DNA of 24,607 bases from Caldilineaceae bacterium (lineage in GTDB: Bacteria; Chloroflexota; Anaerolineae; Caldilineales; Caldilineaceae), in the NCBI GenBank assembly GCA_014879855.1, contig JACSRH010000417.1, positions 1 through 24,607 of the forward strand, given 5' to 3'. Positions 1-8,900 of the stretch are shown here, one piece after another (the stretch's first letter is position 1; each line of letters starts with the position of its first letter). A program made the translations under genes and the position numbers. Below the pieces are notes generated by a model, which had not been told where the DNA came from, did not search any database, and was given only the letters and a program-made list of their open reading frames with translations.

Positions 1-377
1 CTGGCGACCTTGACGAGCGCGGCCAGGCTGTTGGTCTCCTGCGGCGTGAAATGCCAGCGCGCCAGATCCGCCAGTTGCGCGTCGTCGGCCAGCACCAGCG
101 CCCAGTCGTCGCCGCGCGCCAGCACCAGCGCGCCGGTGCGGGCCAGCTCTGCCCACTGCGCCGGCGTGCTCACGGTCACGCGCGTGCGGAAGAGGTTGAC
201 ATCCGTAGGCGACGGCGGGGTGATCTCCCCAGTCGCACGACCATCGGCAATGACGGGCAGGTAGATCGAGCCGCCGCTGCCCTCCTGCGCCCGCGCCACC
301 GGCGCCGCGCTGCCGAAGAGCAGGCTGACGATCATGACAAACGCAACAAACTTGACCAGACGTGGGTGAGCCAACAT
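1..377 (-). CDS. Secreted protein, N-terminal part only (cut by window edge)
   Basis: The reading frame is open from an ATG at 377 to the window edge, giving 125 residues. The start is supported by a strong Shine-Dalgarno (AGGAGG, about 6 nt upstream). Residues 1-30 form a signal peptide with a positively charged start, a hydrophobic core around 9-22 and an Ala-X-Ala type cleavage site (ARAQ). Right after it comes SIYLPVIADG (37-46), resembling the extreme C-termini of two other secreted proteins in this window. Residues 65-125 look like a small folded domain rich in Ala, Leu and Asp. I do not recognise the family; the propeptide of a secreted peptidase is possible but unproven. The protein is exported. 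The spacer between this gene and the upstream protease gene holds a terminator, so it is probably transcribed on its own. Confidence 0.75.
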   Translation of the reverse strand, partial: MLAHPRLVKFVAFVMIVSLLFGSAAPVARAQEGSGGSIYLPVIADGRATGEITPPSPTDVNLFRTRVTVSTPAQWAELARTGALVLARGDDWALVLADDAQLADLARWHFTPQETNSLAALVKVA

Positions 378-600
378 GGTGCGACCTCCTGGGGCAGCGC
401 GATCGGGTGAACGGGAATTGTCAAAGCGGCCCGGCGCCATCTAGATCTTCAAGGACGCCGGTGCAACGGCGGTGGCGCTGGAAGTTCCCGCGGGGCGCCG
501 GGCGAGCGTAGATGCTCTGTCACTGAACATAGCATAAGCAAGTTGCGAAAACAGATGACATTTGTCCCGATTTCGCCAGGGGAGTGGCTGGCACGGAAAA

Positions 601-622
601 GCCGGGTTTTCAAAAACCCGGC
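601..622 (-). terminator. Rho-independent terminator of the protease gene
   Basis: Ten-base arms (GCCGGGTTTT / AAAACCCGGC) separated by two bases form a perfect inverted repeat 33 bases past the protease stop codon. Read on the minus strand it is followed by TTTTCC, a short U tract. The rest of the 378-655 spacer shows no other gene and no convincing promoter; the downstream gene's Shine-Dalgarno lies at its lower end. Confidence 0.85.
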
Positions 623-655
623 TTCTGACCGTAGATATTTGTAAACGCATCTGGG

Positions 656-3600
656 CTAGCGCCGCGCCACTACCGGCAGGTAAAGCGACGGGGGGACAGG
701 CGAGGCGCCGTCACCGACGGTCACGATTGCATCAGTCGTCGCCGCGAGTATGGACGCGCCGCCGAAGGTGACGTCGCTTTGCGCTGAGCTTGTGCGTTGA
801 AAGGCGATGGCGCTGCTGCCCGTTGCCACGGCGGCAAATTCAATCCGCGCCAGGACGATCCGGCCCGCGGGCGCTTGCTCCAATGTCCCCGCGGCAAAGG
901 CAATGCGCCCGGCGTGGTGGTCGACCTCACGCTGGATGAGCTGTGGCAACGGTGCGCCGGCCGTGACGCCCACCACCTGCAGGATGTGCGGGTCGTAGGT
1001 GAGATAGGCCGCGGCGCCGTCGAGCAGACCGCCCTGGCTGTCCACCACTACGTCGGCAGTGAAGTGGCTGCCCGGCAGCCACGTGCTGGCATCCAGGTCG
1101 ACCGACAGGTGCGCCGGCGGAATGCTCGCCGGGTGCAGCGCACTTCTCTGCGCGCTGTCGTCGCTGCTGGCGCCGTAGTTGGTGCGCAGAATCGAGAAGT
1201 CGAGCAGGGTGATGCACGCGTCGCCGTTGAAATCGCTGTGACTGTCATAACCTGCCGCGCCGGCGCACGCGCCGAAGGTTGTCACCAGATTGGAAAAGTC
1301 GACAAGCGTGATCGCGCCGTCACCGTCGCTGTCGCCGCCGCGCAGCCCGCCAAAGTCCACGACGTTCAGCCCGGAAGTTAACGTGACAACCGTGCTGGTG
1401 CGCAGCGTCTGCGGCCCGCGCACGCTGACCGCGTACACGCCGGGCGTATGCCCGGTGAGCGTGAACGCGCCGGCGGCATCCAGCGTGACAATGCCCGCGA
1501 CGGGCGCACCGCCGGCCAGGCTTTGCACTGTAAATGTTACAGGGATGCGCCAGCTTGCATGAGGCGCCAGCGGTCGCCCCGGCGGGGTGACGCGGCCGAC
1601 GAGCAGCGTGTCCAGAATGGAAATGGCGCTGTGCTCGCCGTGATCGAAGATCGAAGCGCCGGCAAAGGTGATATTGCTGGCGCGTGGACTTTCGGTCGAA
1701 AGCGTCAAGAGCGTCACATCTGCTGGACGGATGGCTGAAAAGACGAGCTTTGCCAGCACGAAATCGCTGGAGGGGAAAGGTGCACCCAGCGCACCGGCGA
1801 CAAAGTCGATCCGACCCTGCGTATTGTCCACCTGGCTGCGCAGTATGGCAGGCAAGCTATCTCCCGCGGTGATCGATGTCACCTGGAGGAGGGCGGGGTC
1901 AAAGTGGATAAAGGCCGCCGCGCCATCGACAGGCTGGTTCGTACGCACTTGGAGGTCAATGCTGAAGGTTTGCTGGACGTCCACCGTGATGGTGGCTGGC
2001 GTCAGCGCCAACACGGCCGCGCGTTCTGGGTTTGGCAGTAGTGTTGGAAGGGGGGATGTAGTCGGCGTGGCAGTGGGCAGGGCGGCCGGCGTAAATTGTG
2101 CGCTGATCTCTAATTCGCGTTCGTCGCGGTTGTCACTTGCACCGTTCGACTGTGCACTGGACGCGGCCGTTTTGCTTGTGGCGCCGCTGCCCGACGACAA
2201 ATAGCTTGCCACATCGATGAAATAGGTGGCGCCCGCGGTGACGTTCAATGTGACGAATGATTGTAACGAGTCGTAGTCATCGTTGCAGACTAACCGCGTC
2301 AAAGCGCCGCGTGACCCGGTGAAGATCGCCAATACTGTGTCGTAGTCGCTGCCAAAGGTGTCGATTGTCAATACGCCGGCAGCAGGCGCTGTAAACCGAT
2401 ACCAGACGGTGGCGCCGCCTGGGCTGCCAATGCATAGTCGCGGGTCGTCCGTTGCGCTCGTTGCTGTGGTGATATCTGTCTCGTGGTCGAAAGGAAGCGG
2501 AGTGACTGCCATTGCCTGCTCGAAATTGTCATTCGCTGGCCGCGCTGGCGTCGACGTCGGCGTAGAGGAAGGAGTTGCCGTCGGTGTAAGCCCGATGGGC
2601 GTGGGAGTAGGCGGCGGGCCAAATTCGGCGTAGAGCAGCCGGTTGGGCGATGCCGTGCCTGGGTTGCTAATGACGCCGGTAATAGCGGCGTTTTCCAGCG
2701 CGCTGGCGACATCCGCTGGCGTGGCAGATGGTGCGCCCTGGAGGTAGAGCGCCACGACGCCGGCTGCATGGGGCGATGCCATGGAGGTGCCGGAGAGGGT
2801 GATGGCAGCCGCGTCGCCGGTGTGGTAGGCGGAAAGGATGCCAACGCCGGGCGCGAAGATGTCCAGACACGCGCCGTAATTTGAGAAAAAGGCGCGCCGG
2901 TCGGTGTTGTCGATGGCGCCGACTGTAATCGCCAGCGGCGCGCGCGCGGGCGAGCCGCTGCAGGCATTGATGTTGATATTGCCCGCCGCCACAACGTGGA
3001 CAATGCCGGCGGCCACGGCGTTGCGTATCGCCTCGTCAAGGGCGTTGGAGGGGCCGCCCCCCAGGCTCATGTTGGCGACGGCTGGTCTGATCGCGTTGGC
3101 CACCACCCAGTTGACGCCGGCGATCACGCTGGAGGTGTAGCCACTGCCACTGCAGTCGAGCACGCGCACGCCATGCAACATAACCTGCTTGGCAACACCA
3201 TAGGTTGTCCCGCCGATGACACCGGCTACGTGGGTGCCGTGCCCGTTGCAATCGTCGGGCGCGTCGCCATCCACAACATCGTACCCCGCGCCGATGCGCC
3301 CCCTGAATTCGGTGTGGGTGCTGCGAATCCCCGTGTCGATGATATAGGCGTGGATGCCAGCGCCCGTCGCCGCGTAGGTGTAGAAGTGGTTGAGCGGCAG
3401 CGTGCGTTGGTCGAGACGGTCGAGCCCCCACGGCGGGTCGCTTTGCGTATCGGCGATCGTCACCACTTGATCCTGTTCGATGTAGGCCACATCGGCGTCC
3501 TCGCGCAATCTTTGTACGGCCTGCTCCGGCAGATCGGCCGCATAGCCGGCCAGTGCCTCGCTATAGACATAATGCACGGTGGCGTCCAGATCAGCTTCCG

Positions 3601-3928
3601 CCTGCAGCGCCTTGTTCTGAACCGCGGCGGCGGCAAAGACACGATCTGTCTTGAAGACGACGATATAGCGGTTGGGGGCGGCGTCGCTGCCGTCAGCCAG
3701 ATGCAAGGGCGCTAACGCGTCTTCGTCTTCCCTTTGCAGCAGCCGAGCGTCGCCGTTTGCTGCCAGGGTGGGCGAGGAGGCCATTCCCAGCGCCAGCAGC
3801 GTCACAATCAACACCATCCCAGCCAGCCAGTGGCCGTGTGCAGGGGGTGAGGTGGCGCACTTTCCGTTGCGCCCGTCCCTTTCTGTAACAGGCTCGATGC
3901 GTGAGCCGTCAGATAAATGCGACTTCAT
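656..3928 (-). CDS. Secreted subtilisin-like serine protease with PPC, cohesin-like and dockerin-like domains
   Basis: This 1090-residue exported endopeptidase belongs to family S8. After a long charged N-terminus and a hydrophobic export signal (about 35-57) come an I9 propeptide (about 86-157) and the catalytic domain (about 165-432). The triad is Asp198 (IIDTG), His230 (NGHGTHVAG) and Ser382 (SGTSMASPH), with oxyanion Asn317 (AAGN). A Pro/Thr linker (437-465) leads to a PPC-type beta domain (466-576). Then follow a cohesin-like domain (640-770), an Ig/carboxypeptidase-regulatory-like segment (785-860), a dockerin-like pair of calcium loops (866-919: DSDGDGAITLVDF and DFNGDACITLLDF) and a second cohesin-like domain (940-1070). 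The last residues are SLYLPVVARR. The start at 3928 has an AGAGGTG ribosome site. All catalytic residues are present, so activity is likely. The domain calls rest on motif reading, not on a profile search; the cohesin assignments are the least certain. Confidence 0.93.
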   Translation of the reverse strand: MKSHLSDGSRIEPVTERDGRNGKCATSPPAHGHWLAGMVLIVTLLALGMASSPTLAANGDARLLQREDEDALAPLHLADGSDAAPNRYIVVFKTDRVFAAAAVQNKALQAEADLDATVHYVYSEALAGYAADLPEQAVQRLREDADVAYIEQDQVVTIADTQSDPPWGLDRLDQRTLPLNHFYTYAATGAGIHAYIIDTGIRSTHTEFRGRIGAGYDVVDGDAPDDCNGHGTHVAGVIGGTTYGVAKQVMLHGVRVLDCSGSGYTSSVIAGVNWVVANAIRPAVANMSLGGGPSNALDEAIRNAVAAGIVHVVAAGNININACSGSPARAPLAITVGAIDNTDRRAFFSNYGACLDIFAPGVGILSAYHTGDAAAITLSGTSMASPHAAGVVALYLQGAPSATPADVASALENAAITGVISNPGTASPNRLLYAEFGPPPTPTPIGLTPTATPSSTPTSTPARPANDNFEQAMAVTPLPFDHETDITTATSATDDPRLCIGSPGGATVWYRFTAPAAGVLTIDTFGSDYDTVLAIFTGSRGALTRLVCNDDYDSLQSFVTLNVTAGATYFIDVASYLSSGSGATSKTAASSAQSNGASDNRDERELEISAQFTPAALPTATPTTSPLPTLLPNPERAAVLALTPATITVDVQQTFSIDLQVRTNQPVDGAAAFIHFDPALLQVTSITAGDSLPAILRSQVDNTQGRIDFVAGALGAPFPSSDFVLAKLVFSAIRPADVTLLTLSTESPRASNITFAGASIFDHGEHSAISILDTLLVGRVTPPGRPLAPHASWRIPVTFTVQSLAGGAPVAGIVTLDAAGAFTLTGHTPGVYAVSVRGPQTLRTSTVVTLTSGLNVVDFGGLRGGDSDGDGAITLVDFSNLVTTFGACAGAAGYDSHSDFNGDACITLLDFSILRTNYGASSDDSAQRSALHPASIPPAHLSVDLDASTWLPGSHFTADVVVDSQGGLLDGAAAYLTYDPHILQVVGVTAGAPLPQLIQREVDHHAGRIAFAAGTLEQAPAGRIVLARIEFAAVATGSSAIAFQRTSSAQSDVTFGGASILAATTDAIVTVGDGASPVPPSLYLPVVARR

Positions 3929-3957
3929 GAAGACACCTCTTTGCTTACTTTAACGTT

Positions 3958-4048
3958 AGATAAGTGCGCGCGGCAAAACCTGGTAAATGACAAAATACAG
4001 ATAAGTGCTAGCTGCCAGTATATCACTTAGCTTGCTGAATTGTAAGTG
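3958..4048 (-). promoter_or_regulatory. Phased TAAGTG repeat array over the protease promoter
   Basis: TAAGTG occurs in direct orientation (plus-strand reading) at 3961, 4002 and 4043, exactly 41 bp apart each time. An inverted copy (CACTTA) lies at 4024. The first two copies share the ten bases AGATAAGTGC. Forty-one bp is close to four helical turns, so bound proteins would lie on one face of the DNA. Overlap with the -35, spacer and start region fits a repressor operator. The regulator is unknown. Confidence 0.5.
4017..4045 (-). promoter_or_regulatory. Sigma-A type promoter of the protease gene
   Basis: On the minus strand TTACAA (4045-4040), a 17-base spacer and TATACT (4022-4017) match the housekeeping consensus well. 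The predicted start point lies near 4010, giving an 82-base leader. Copies of TAAGTG overlap the -35 element and lie in the spacer (inverted), near the start point and in the leader. Confidence 0.7.
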
Positions 4049-4069
4049 TTTAGGGGGTAAAATAGGCGA

Positions 4070-4159
4070 CCTCGCCATTGGATGTCTTGCGTGGCGCCAC
4101 AGACTTCTCCCCATGCGTCAACAGACGAGGGCGCAAAGAGAGCTGTCTTGCGTTTTTTT
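4070..4159 (+). ncRNA. Possible plus-strand small RNA ending in an intrinsic terminator
   Basis: At 4132-4139 CGCAAAGA pairs, with one bulged A, with TCTTGCG at 4146-4152, and seven Ts follow at 4153-4159: a good plus-strand terminator. No plus-strand protein gene lies upstream. A second identical TGTCTTGCG at 4083-4091 could pair with the same CGCAAAGA, giving two mutually exclusive hairpins. Smaller stems (GGCG/CGCC near 4066-4077, CGTC/GACG near 4117-4128, palindrome GTGGCGCCAC at 4091-4100) suggest structure. No convincing promoter is visible (a weak TAAAAT at 4058), so the 5' end is a guess. Confidence 0.3.
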
Positions 4160-4209
4160 GCGCGTCTTCACGCGCCATTTGTGAAACACTGAATGGAGGG
4201 GGTGCTCAC

Positions 4210-5604
4210 TCAGCTTTCCGAAAGTTTTGTCCCATCTTCAATGTACAATGTCTCTCCCTCTGGCGCCTCTACGGTGACGTTGCCCACCACCACAACGTCG
4301 CGCCCAAAAGTCACATCTCCCTTGACTGTCAGGCTGACGCAATGGCGCAACGATGGCGCACCCGCGGGAAAGCGCTCGCACATCGACGCATACAGCAGAT
4401 AATAGCGCTCATCGAGCGCGACGACGGGGGGCGTTTCGTGGCGCTCGGATGTCAGCGCCAGCGTGTAGTCGTCGTTGAGCAGATAGGCGTCTGACATCAG
4501 CACGAGCAGATCACTGTTCTTCTTCACCGGTGCAAAGCGGCTGCGCGGGACGCACAACGCCTGTGCGCCGGCAAAGATCGAAATGGCCGAGCCCATTGCC
4601 GTCTCCAGTTGATAGACGCGCGGGGTCGTTGGATCCGCAGGATCAATGGGTTTTTCGTTGCGGATCAGCGGCAGCCCCAAAATATCGTGTTGTTGCTCCA
4701 GCAGGTCGGCGAGGACGCGCAGGTTGAGCCAGAGATTATTGGTGTTGAAATAGCGATAGAGGCTGATATCCTGAAAATCGTCTTCTTCTTCGGGCGGGCA
4801 CTGCGCGGACTCGCGCAGCACGAGGCGTCCGTTGCCGTCGCGGGCGAGGTGGCCGCCTTTGCGATCCGCTGCGGTGCGTCGCGCCACTTCCATCAGAAAT
4901 GGCACGCGCTGTGAGGCAAAGTAGCCTAGAATTTTCAGATCGAGCACCGCGCCCAGATTGTCGGCATTGCTGACAAACGCATACTCGTACCCGGCGTCTA
5001 GCAAATGGCGCAACATGCCGCTGTCCACCAGCGCGGTGTAAATGTCGCCGTGACCAGGCGGGCACCACTCTTTGTCCGGATCCTGGGGCCACTCAGCGGG
5101 CAGCAGCGAATCTTTCCAGATTTTCGGCTCCATGTGCTGCAAAAAGTCGACCGGGATGTCCTGGGTAAAGTCGGAGTAGCCTTTGATGGCGGCCAGCGAT
5201 GCGGCGCGTGTATGAAAGCTGTTCATCAGCAGCAGTGGGACGCGTGCGCCGCTTATCTTCCGCAAATGAAGAAGCTGGCGCACAATGATGTCGAGAAATG
5301 TGAAGTCATCTTTCACCGGCAGCAACGATTTCGGCCCATCCATGCCCATGCTGGTGCCAAGCCCGCCGTTGAGCTTAAGCACGAGCGTGCGCTCCAGCGC
5401 CGCCTCCCCCGCCTGCTGCATGGTGGTTTCCAATGCTTCGTAAGCCGGCAAGTCAGCGACAGGCTGCGCGTCGGCGCACGAGATATACCCTGTGCTGCCA
5501 CGCACCAATTGATCGTAGTAATAGCCGAAGTTGTCGATAAATGTCTGGGAGAGACCCGCGGTGCGCATCTTGTGCGCAAACGGGGCAAAATCGGGTGTTG
5601 CCAT
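4210..5604 (-). CDS. UTP-glucose-1-phosphate uridylyltransferase, eukaryotic (UDPGP) type
   Basis: This 464-residue cytosolic enzyme should make UDP-glucose from UTP and glucose-1-phosphate, supplying glycosylation, exopolysaccharide and envelope synthesis. The nucleotide-binding signature LKLNGGLGTSMGMDGPKS (residues 76-93) is that of the UDPGP family found in eukaryotes and some bacteria, not of bacterial GalU. Further family blocks are FVSNADNLGAVLD (about 213-225), where the Asp is expected to coordinate metal, and VKKNSDLLVLMSDAY (about 366-380). The length is normal for the family and the C-terminus has the expected beta-helix-like repeats. UDP-N-acetylhexosamine pyrophosphorylase is related, but the conserved blocks fit glucose better. 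The ATG at 5604 has a weak GAGAG ribosome site. No clear minus-strand terminator follows the stop. Confidence 0.9.
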   Translation of the reverse strand: MATPDFAPFAHKMRTAGLSQTFIDNFGYYYDQLVRGSTGYISCADAQPVADLPAYEALETTMQQAGEAALERTLVLKLNGGLGTSMGMDGPKSLLPVKDDFTFLDIIVRQLLHLRKISGARVPLLLMNSFHTRAASLAAIKGYSDFTQDIPVDFLQHMEPKIWKDSLLPAEWPQDPDKEWCPPGHGDIYTALVDSGMLRHLLDAGYEYAFVSNADNLGAVLDLKILGYFASQRVPFLMEVARRTAADRKGGHLARDGNGRLVLRESAQCPPEEEDDFQDISLYRYFNTNNLWLNLRVLADLLEQQHDILGLPLIRNEKPIDPADPTTPRVYQLETAMGSAISIFAGAQALCVPRSRFAPVKKNSDLLVLMSDAYLLNDDYTLALTSERHETPPVVALDERYYLLYASMCERFPAGAPSLRHCVSLTVKGDVTFGRDVVVVGNVTVEAPEGETLYIEDGTKLSES

Positions 5605-5742
5605 GATCGTCTACTCTCTTTGCTGAATTATGCGGCGGGCGGCGCGGGTGACTGCGCTGCATTGCCATTCTTATGCTGATGTATCGCGGGTGGTTCGCAT
5701 CCTTGGTGTAAAGAGACGTGAAAGCGAAATGGATAATTGCCC

Positions 5743-5772
5743 ATTGTACTCGCGGGCTGGCGATTATTGCAA
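5743..5772 (-). promoter_or_regulatory. Sigma-A type promoter of the uridylyltransferase gene
   Basis: On the minus strand TTGCAA (5772-5767), an 18-base spacer and TACAAT (5748-5743) form a near-consensus promoter about 140 bases upstream of the start codon. The rest of the 5605-5905 spacer contains only the large palindrome described separately. Confidence 0.65.
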
Positions 5773-5810
5773 TGACGTATGGCAGTGGGAAAGTCCAGGA
5801 GGCCTTGCAC

Positions 5811-5852
5811 AAAGCAGCGGTTCGGCGAGTCCACTCGCCGAACCGCTGCTTT
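5811..5852. terminator. 42-bp palindrome downstream of the beta-helix gene, probable terminator
   Basis: Two perfect complementary 20-base arms (5811-5830 and 5833-5852) flank two cytosines. It lies 54 bases past the stop of the giant surface-protein gene and before the uridylyltransferase promoter, where a terminator is expected. Each strand ends in only CTTT, so the U tract is weak and the element may instead be a repeat of REP or MITE type. Confidence 0.6.
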
Positions 5853-5905
5853 GACTATCACGTTCGTTGTTCTTGGCGTCTGCTGCGGGGGCCGCGCCTG
5901 CTGCG

Positions 5906-8900
5906 CTACCGCACGATCGCCGGAAGATAAAGATGGCTGCTGCTGTCTACTGCATGGAAGAGCGGGTTTGACCCACTGGCATCGAACTTGGCGTCGCCTT
6001 GATATTCAGCGGCAACCAGGTGCGACCCCGCGGCCAGCGTGTGCATGACAAACATCGCCTTGCCGTTCTGCAATGCCCCGTCACCCACCACCGCGCCATC
6101 GACGAAGAATGTGACGGCTCCGGTTGGCTCGCCTACCTCTGCGTGCTCGGCGGCGACTTCGGCCGTCAAGGTCAGCGACTGCCCCATGCTGGTTGCATTG
6201 GCCGACCGGCCCAGCGTCGTGATGCTCCGATAGCGCGCCACTCTCTGCGCCACCACCTGCGAGACGCCGCGGCCAAAGATGTCATCTCCGGCATAGCGCG
6301 CGGTCAGATAATGCACGCCGCCTGGAAGCGCGGCCTTGTAGACGCCTACGCCCTCCTGCAAGGTGACAACACCGATGACAGCGCCCTCCGCAGTGACGAT
6401 CTCCACCGCGCCCGTAGGCGCGGCCAGGGTGGCCGCCATCACGCCATCCAATCCCGGCGGCGTATCCTGCACCGCAACTGTGAAAGTTAATTCTTCCTCC
6501 ACCCGGGCAGGGCTTGGCGAGATGCTCATGGTGATCAACACCTTGCGCTTCACTACCTGCTCGACAGGGTTGGAGGCGCTTGCGGCAAGGTTTTCGCTGC
6601 CAACATATTGCGCCGTGATGAAATGGTTGCCCACATCAAGCGTTGCGGTGTTGAAGATGGCAATCCCATTGCTCACCGGGCTGGAGCCGATCACCGCGGC
6701 GCCATCTGCAAAGACGACGAGACCATCCACCGCGCCGCTGCTTGGCGCGTTCGCCGTCACTGTGGCGGTAAAGAGCAACGAATTGCCGACGATGGCAGGA
6801 TTGGGCGCCACTTCCAGGCCTGTGGTCGTCGCCGCCTTGCTGATGACATGTGCACCTGGCGCAGAGGTGCTGGTATGGTAACGGATATTGCCGCCATATT
6901 CCGCGGTGATGTTGTACGCGCCAACGACAAGCCCGCCGACGGTGTAGGTCGCCATCCCGTTGGCCAGGGTGACGCTGCCCAGCACGGTGGCGCCCTGTTT
7001 GAAGGTCACGGCGCCGCCTGGTGTGCCCGCGCCCGGCGCTTGTGAAGTGACTTTTGTACTCAGCGTCAACCCCTGTCCAAACACGGTCGCGCCAGGCGTA
7101 ATGCTCAGCTCGGTCGCCGTGCTGGCTTTGTTTACCCGATGTACATAGGCGTTGGACGCGCTTCCCGTAAAGATCGTGCTTCCTGCGTAGACGGCCGTCA
7201 CTGTGTGTTCGCCAACGGCAAGCGTACTGCTTTTGATCGTCGCGACGCCATTGACAAGCATAGCTGTTCCCAGCGTCGTGTCACCGTGCTTGAACAGAAC
7301 CGTGCCGCCGGGCGCGCCGGTCGCCGGTGCATCCGGGACAACTTTCGCGGTAAAAATGACCTCCTGCCCGTAGACCGACTCCTGTGGCGAAGATATCACG
7401 CCCGTCGTCGTGCGGCCACGGTTTAACAGGGAGAATTGCGCCACGCTGTGAACGCCGACCACCGAAGCGGCTAGCGTGTAACTGCCGACTCCCTGGTTGG
7501 CTGTCAGGCCAGGTGCAGTCGCTACACCCGCGCCATCGGCAAAGACGGTGACGGAGGTCGCGCCGCCCGGAAAAGTCGCGCCCGCGCCGCTGGTCGGTGC
7601 GATGTTGAAGGTTACAGGGGCAAATGACAGTGCAACGCCGCCTGCCATCACTTCTGCCTGAAGCGCCGCCCCAAAAACTTCACCGGCAAATGCACTTTGC
7701 GCGTTGCCGGCTTTGACTGAAACGCTGCCTGCTACTGAGGTCAACACGCCAAACAGATTGACATTGTCCCCTTCCTGCTCTCGTGCATCTTGTGCGGTGT
7801 TGCCCTCAAATGATGGCGCCGCGTCGACACTGACAACCGTGGCGCCACTGGAAACATAGAGGGCGCCGCCTTTGCCCTGCCCGCGCTCACCACTGCCCGC
7901 GCCCATGCCGCCGACCGCTGTGTTGCCGGCGAAGCGGGCGTTGACCAGCGTGACGCGCCCGCTGCGCACAAAGAGCGCGCCGCCCAACCCTGCGCCGCCG
8001 CCGCCGTTGGCGCCAATGCCCGCGCCGCCGTGGCTGCCGCCGCTCGCGCCCGCGCCATAGCCCGCGCCGCCGCCGCCGCCGCCAAAGCCACCTGCACCGC
8101 CTTGCTCGATGCCGCCGCCGCCGCCGCCGCCAAAGCCGCCCGCGCCGCCGGCCGCTGAAGCTGAGTTGCCTGCACCGCCACCGCCGCCGTAATCGCCGCC
8201 TGTCGCGCCCGCGCCTGTTGCGCTGCCGCCGCCGCCGCCGCCAAAGCCGCCAATGCCGCCTGCCGCCGCGCCATCGCCCCCCGCAGATGCGCCAGGGAAG
8301 CCTGTGCTGCCGCCGCCGCCGCCTGCAACGCCGCCCGCGCCGCCGCCAGACGCGCCGGCGTTATTGTCTGCGCCGCCGCCGCCGACATCGGTTGCCGCGC
8401 CGCCCGCGCCGCCGCCGCGCCCGCTGAAGCCGCCGCCGCCGCCCGCAAAAGCCGCGCCTGCCGCGCCGCCCGCGCCAAGAAAACCGCCGCCGCCGCCGCC
8501 GTAGGCTGCCGTGGCATTGCCTGCGCCACCCGCGCCGCCCGCGCCGCCGCCGCCTGCGCCACCGCCGGTCTGGCCAAAGCTGCCCGCGCCGCCCGCGCCG
8601 CCGATCGCTTGATTGTCCTCAAAGTTGACGTCGATCAGGTTGACCGCGCCGGCGTGAACGAGCATACCGCCGCCCATCCCTGCACCGCCGCCGCCGCCGC
8701 CCGCCGCGCCTGTGGCCGCGCCCGCGCCGCCTTGCGCCAGCCCGCCGCGCACCGTCATGCCGGCGATGGTGACTGCGCCGCCCAATATTGTGAAGACGCG
8801 GAACTGGTGGTTGCCAGAGATCGTCAACTGCTCGGCGCCCGGCCCTGCCAGGAGTAGGTCGTTTGCGATCGGTGGCAAGGGGGAAGCCAGCAGAATGGTG

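Noticed and set aside
4160..4175. GCGCGT/ACGCGC hairpin as terminator of the uridylyltransferase gene
   Set aside because: On the minus strand it is followed by As, not Ts; the T run lies on the wrong side for either reading.
7741..8622. Long alanine-rich open frame (293 residues) and several Pro/Arg-rich plus-strand frames inside the surface-protein gene
   Set aside because: They are shifted or antisense readings of GGC-repeat codons, with no ribosome site or domain.
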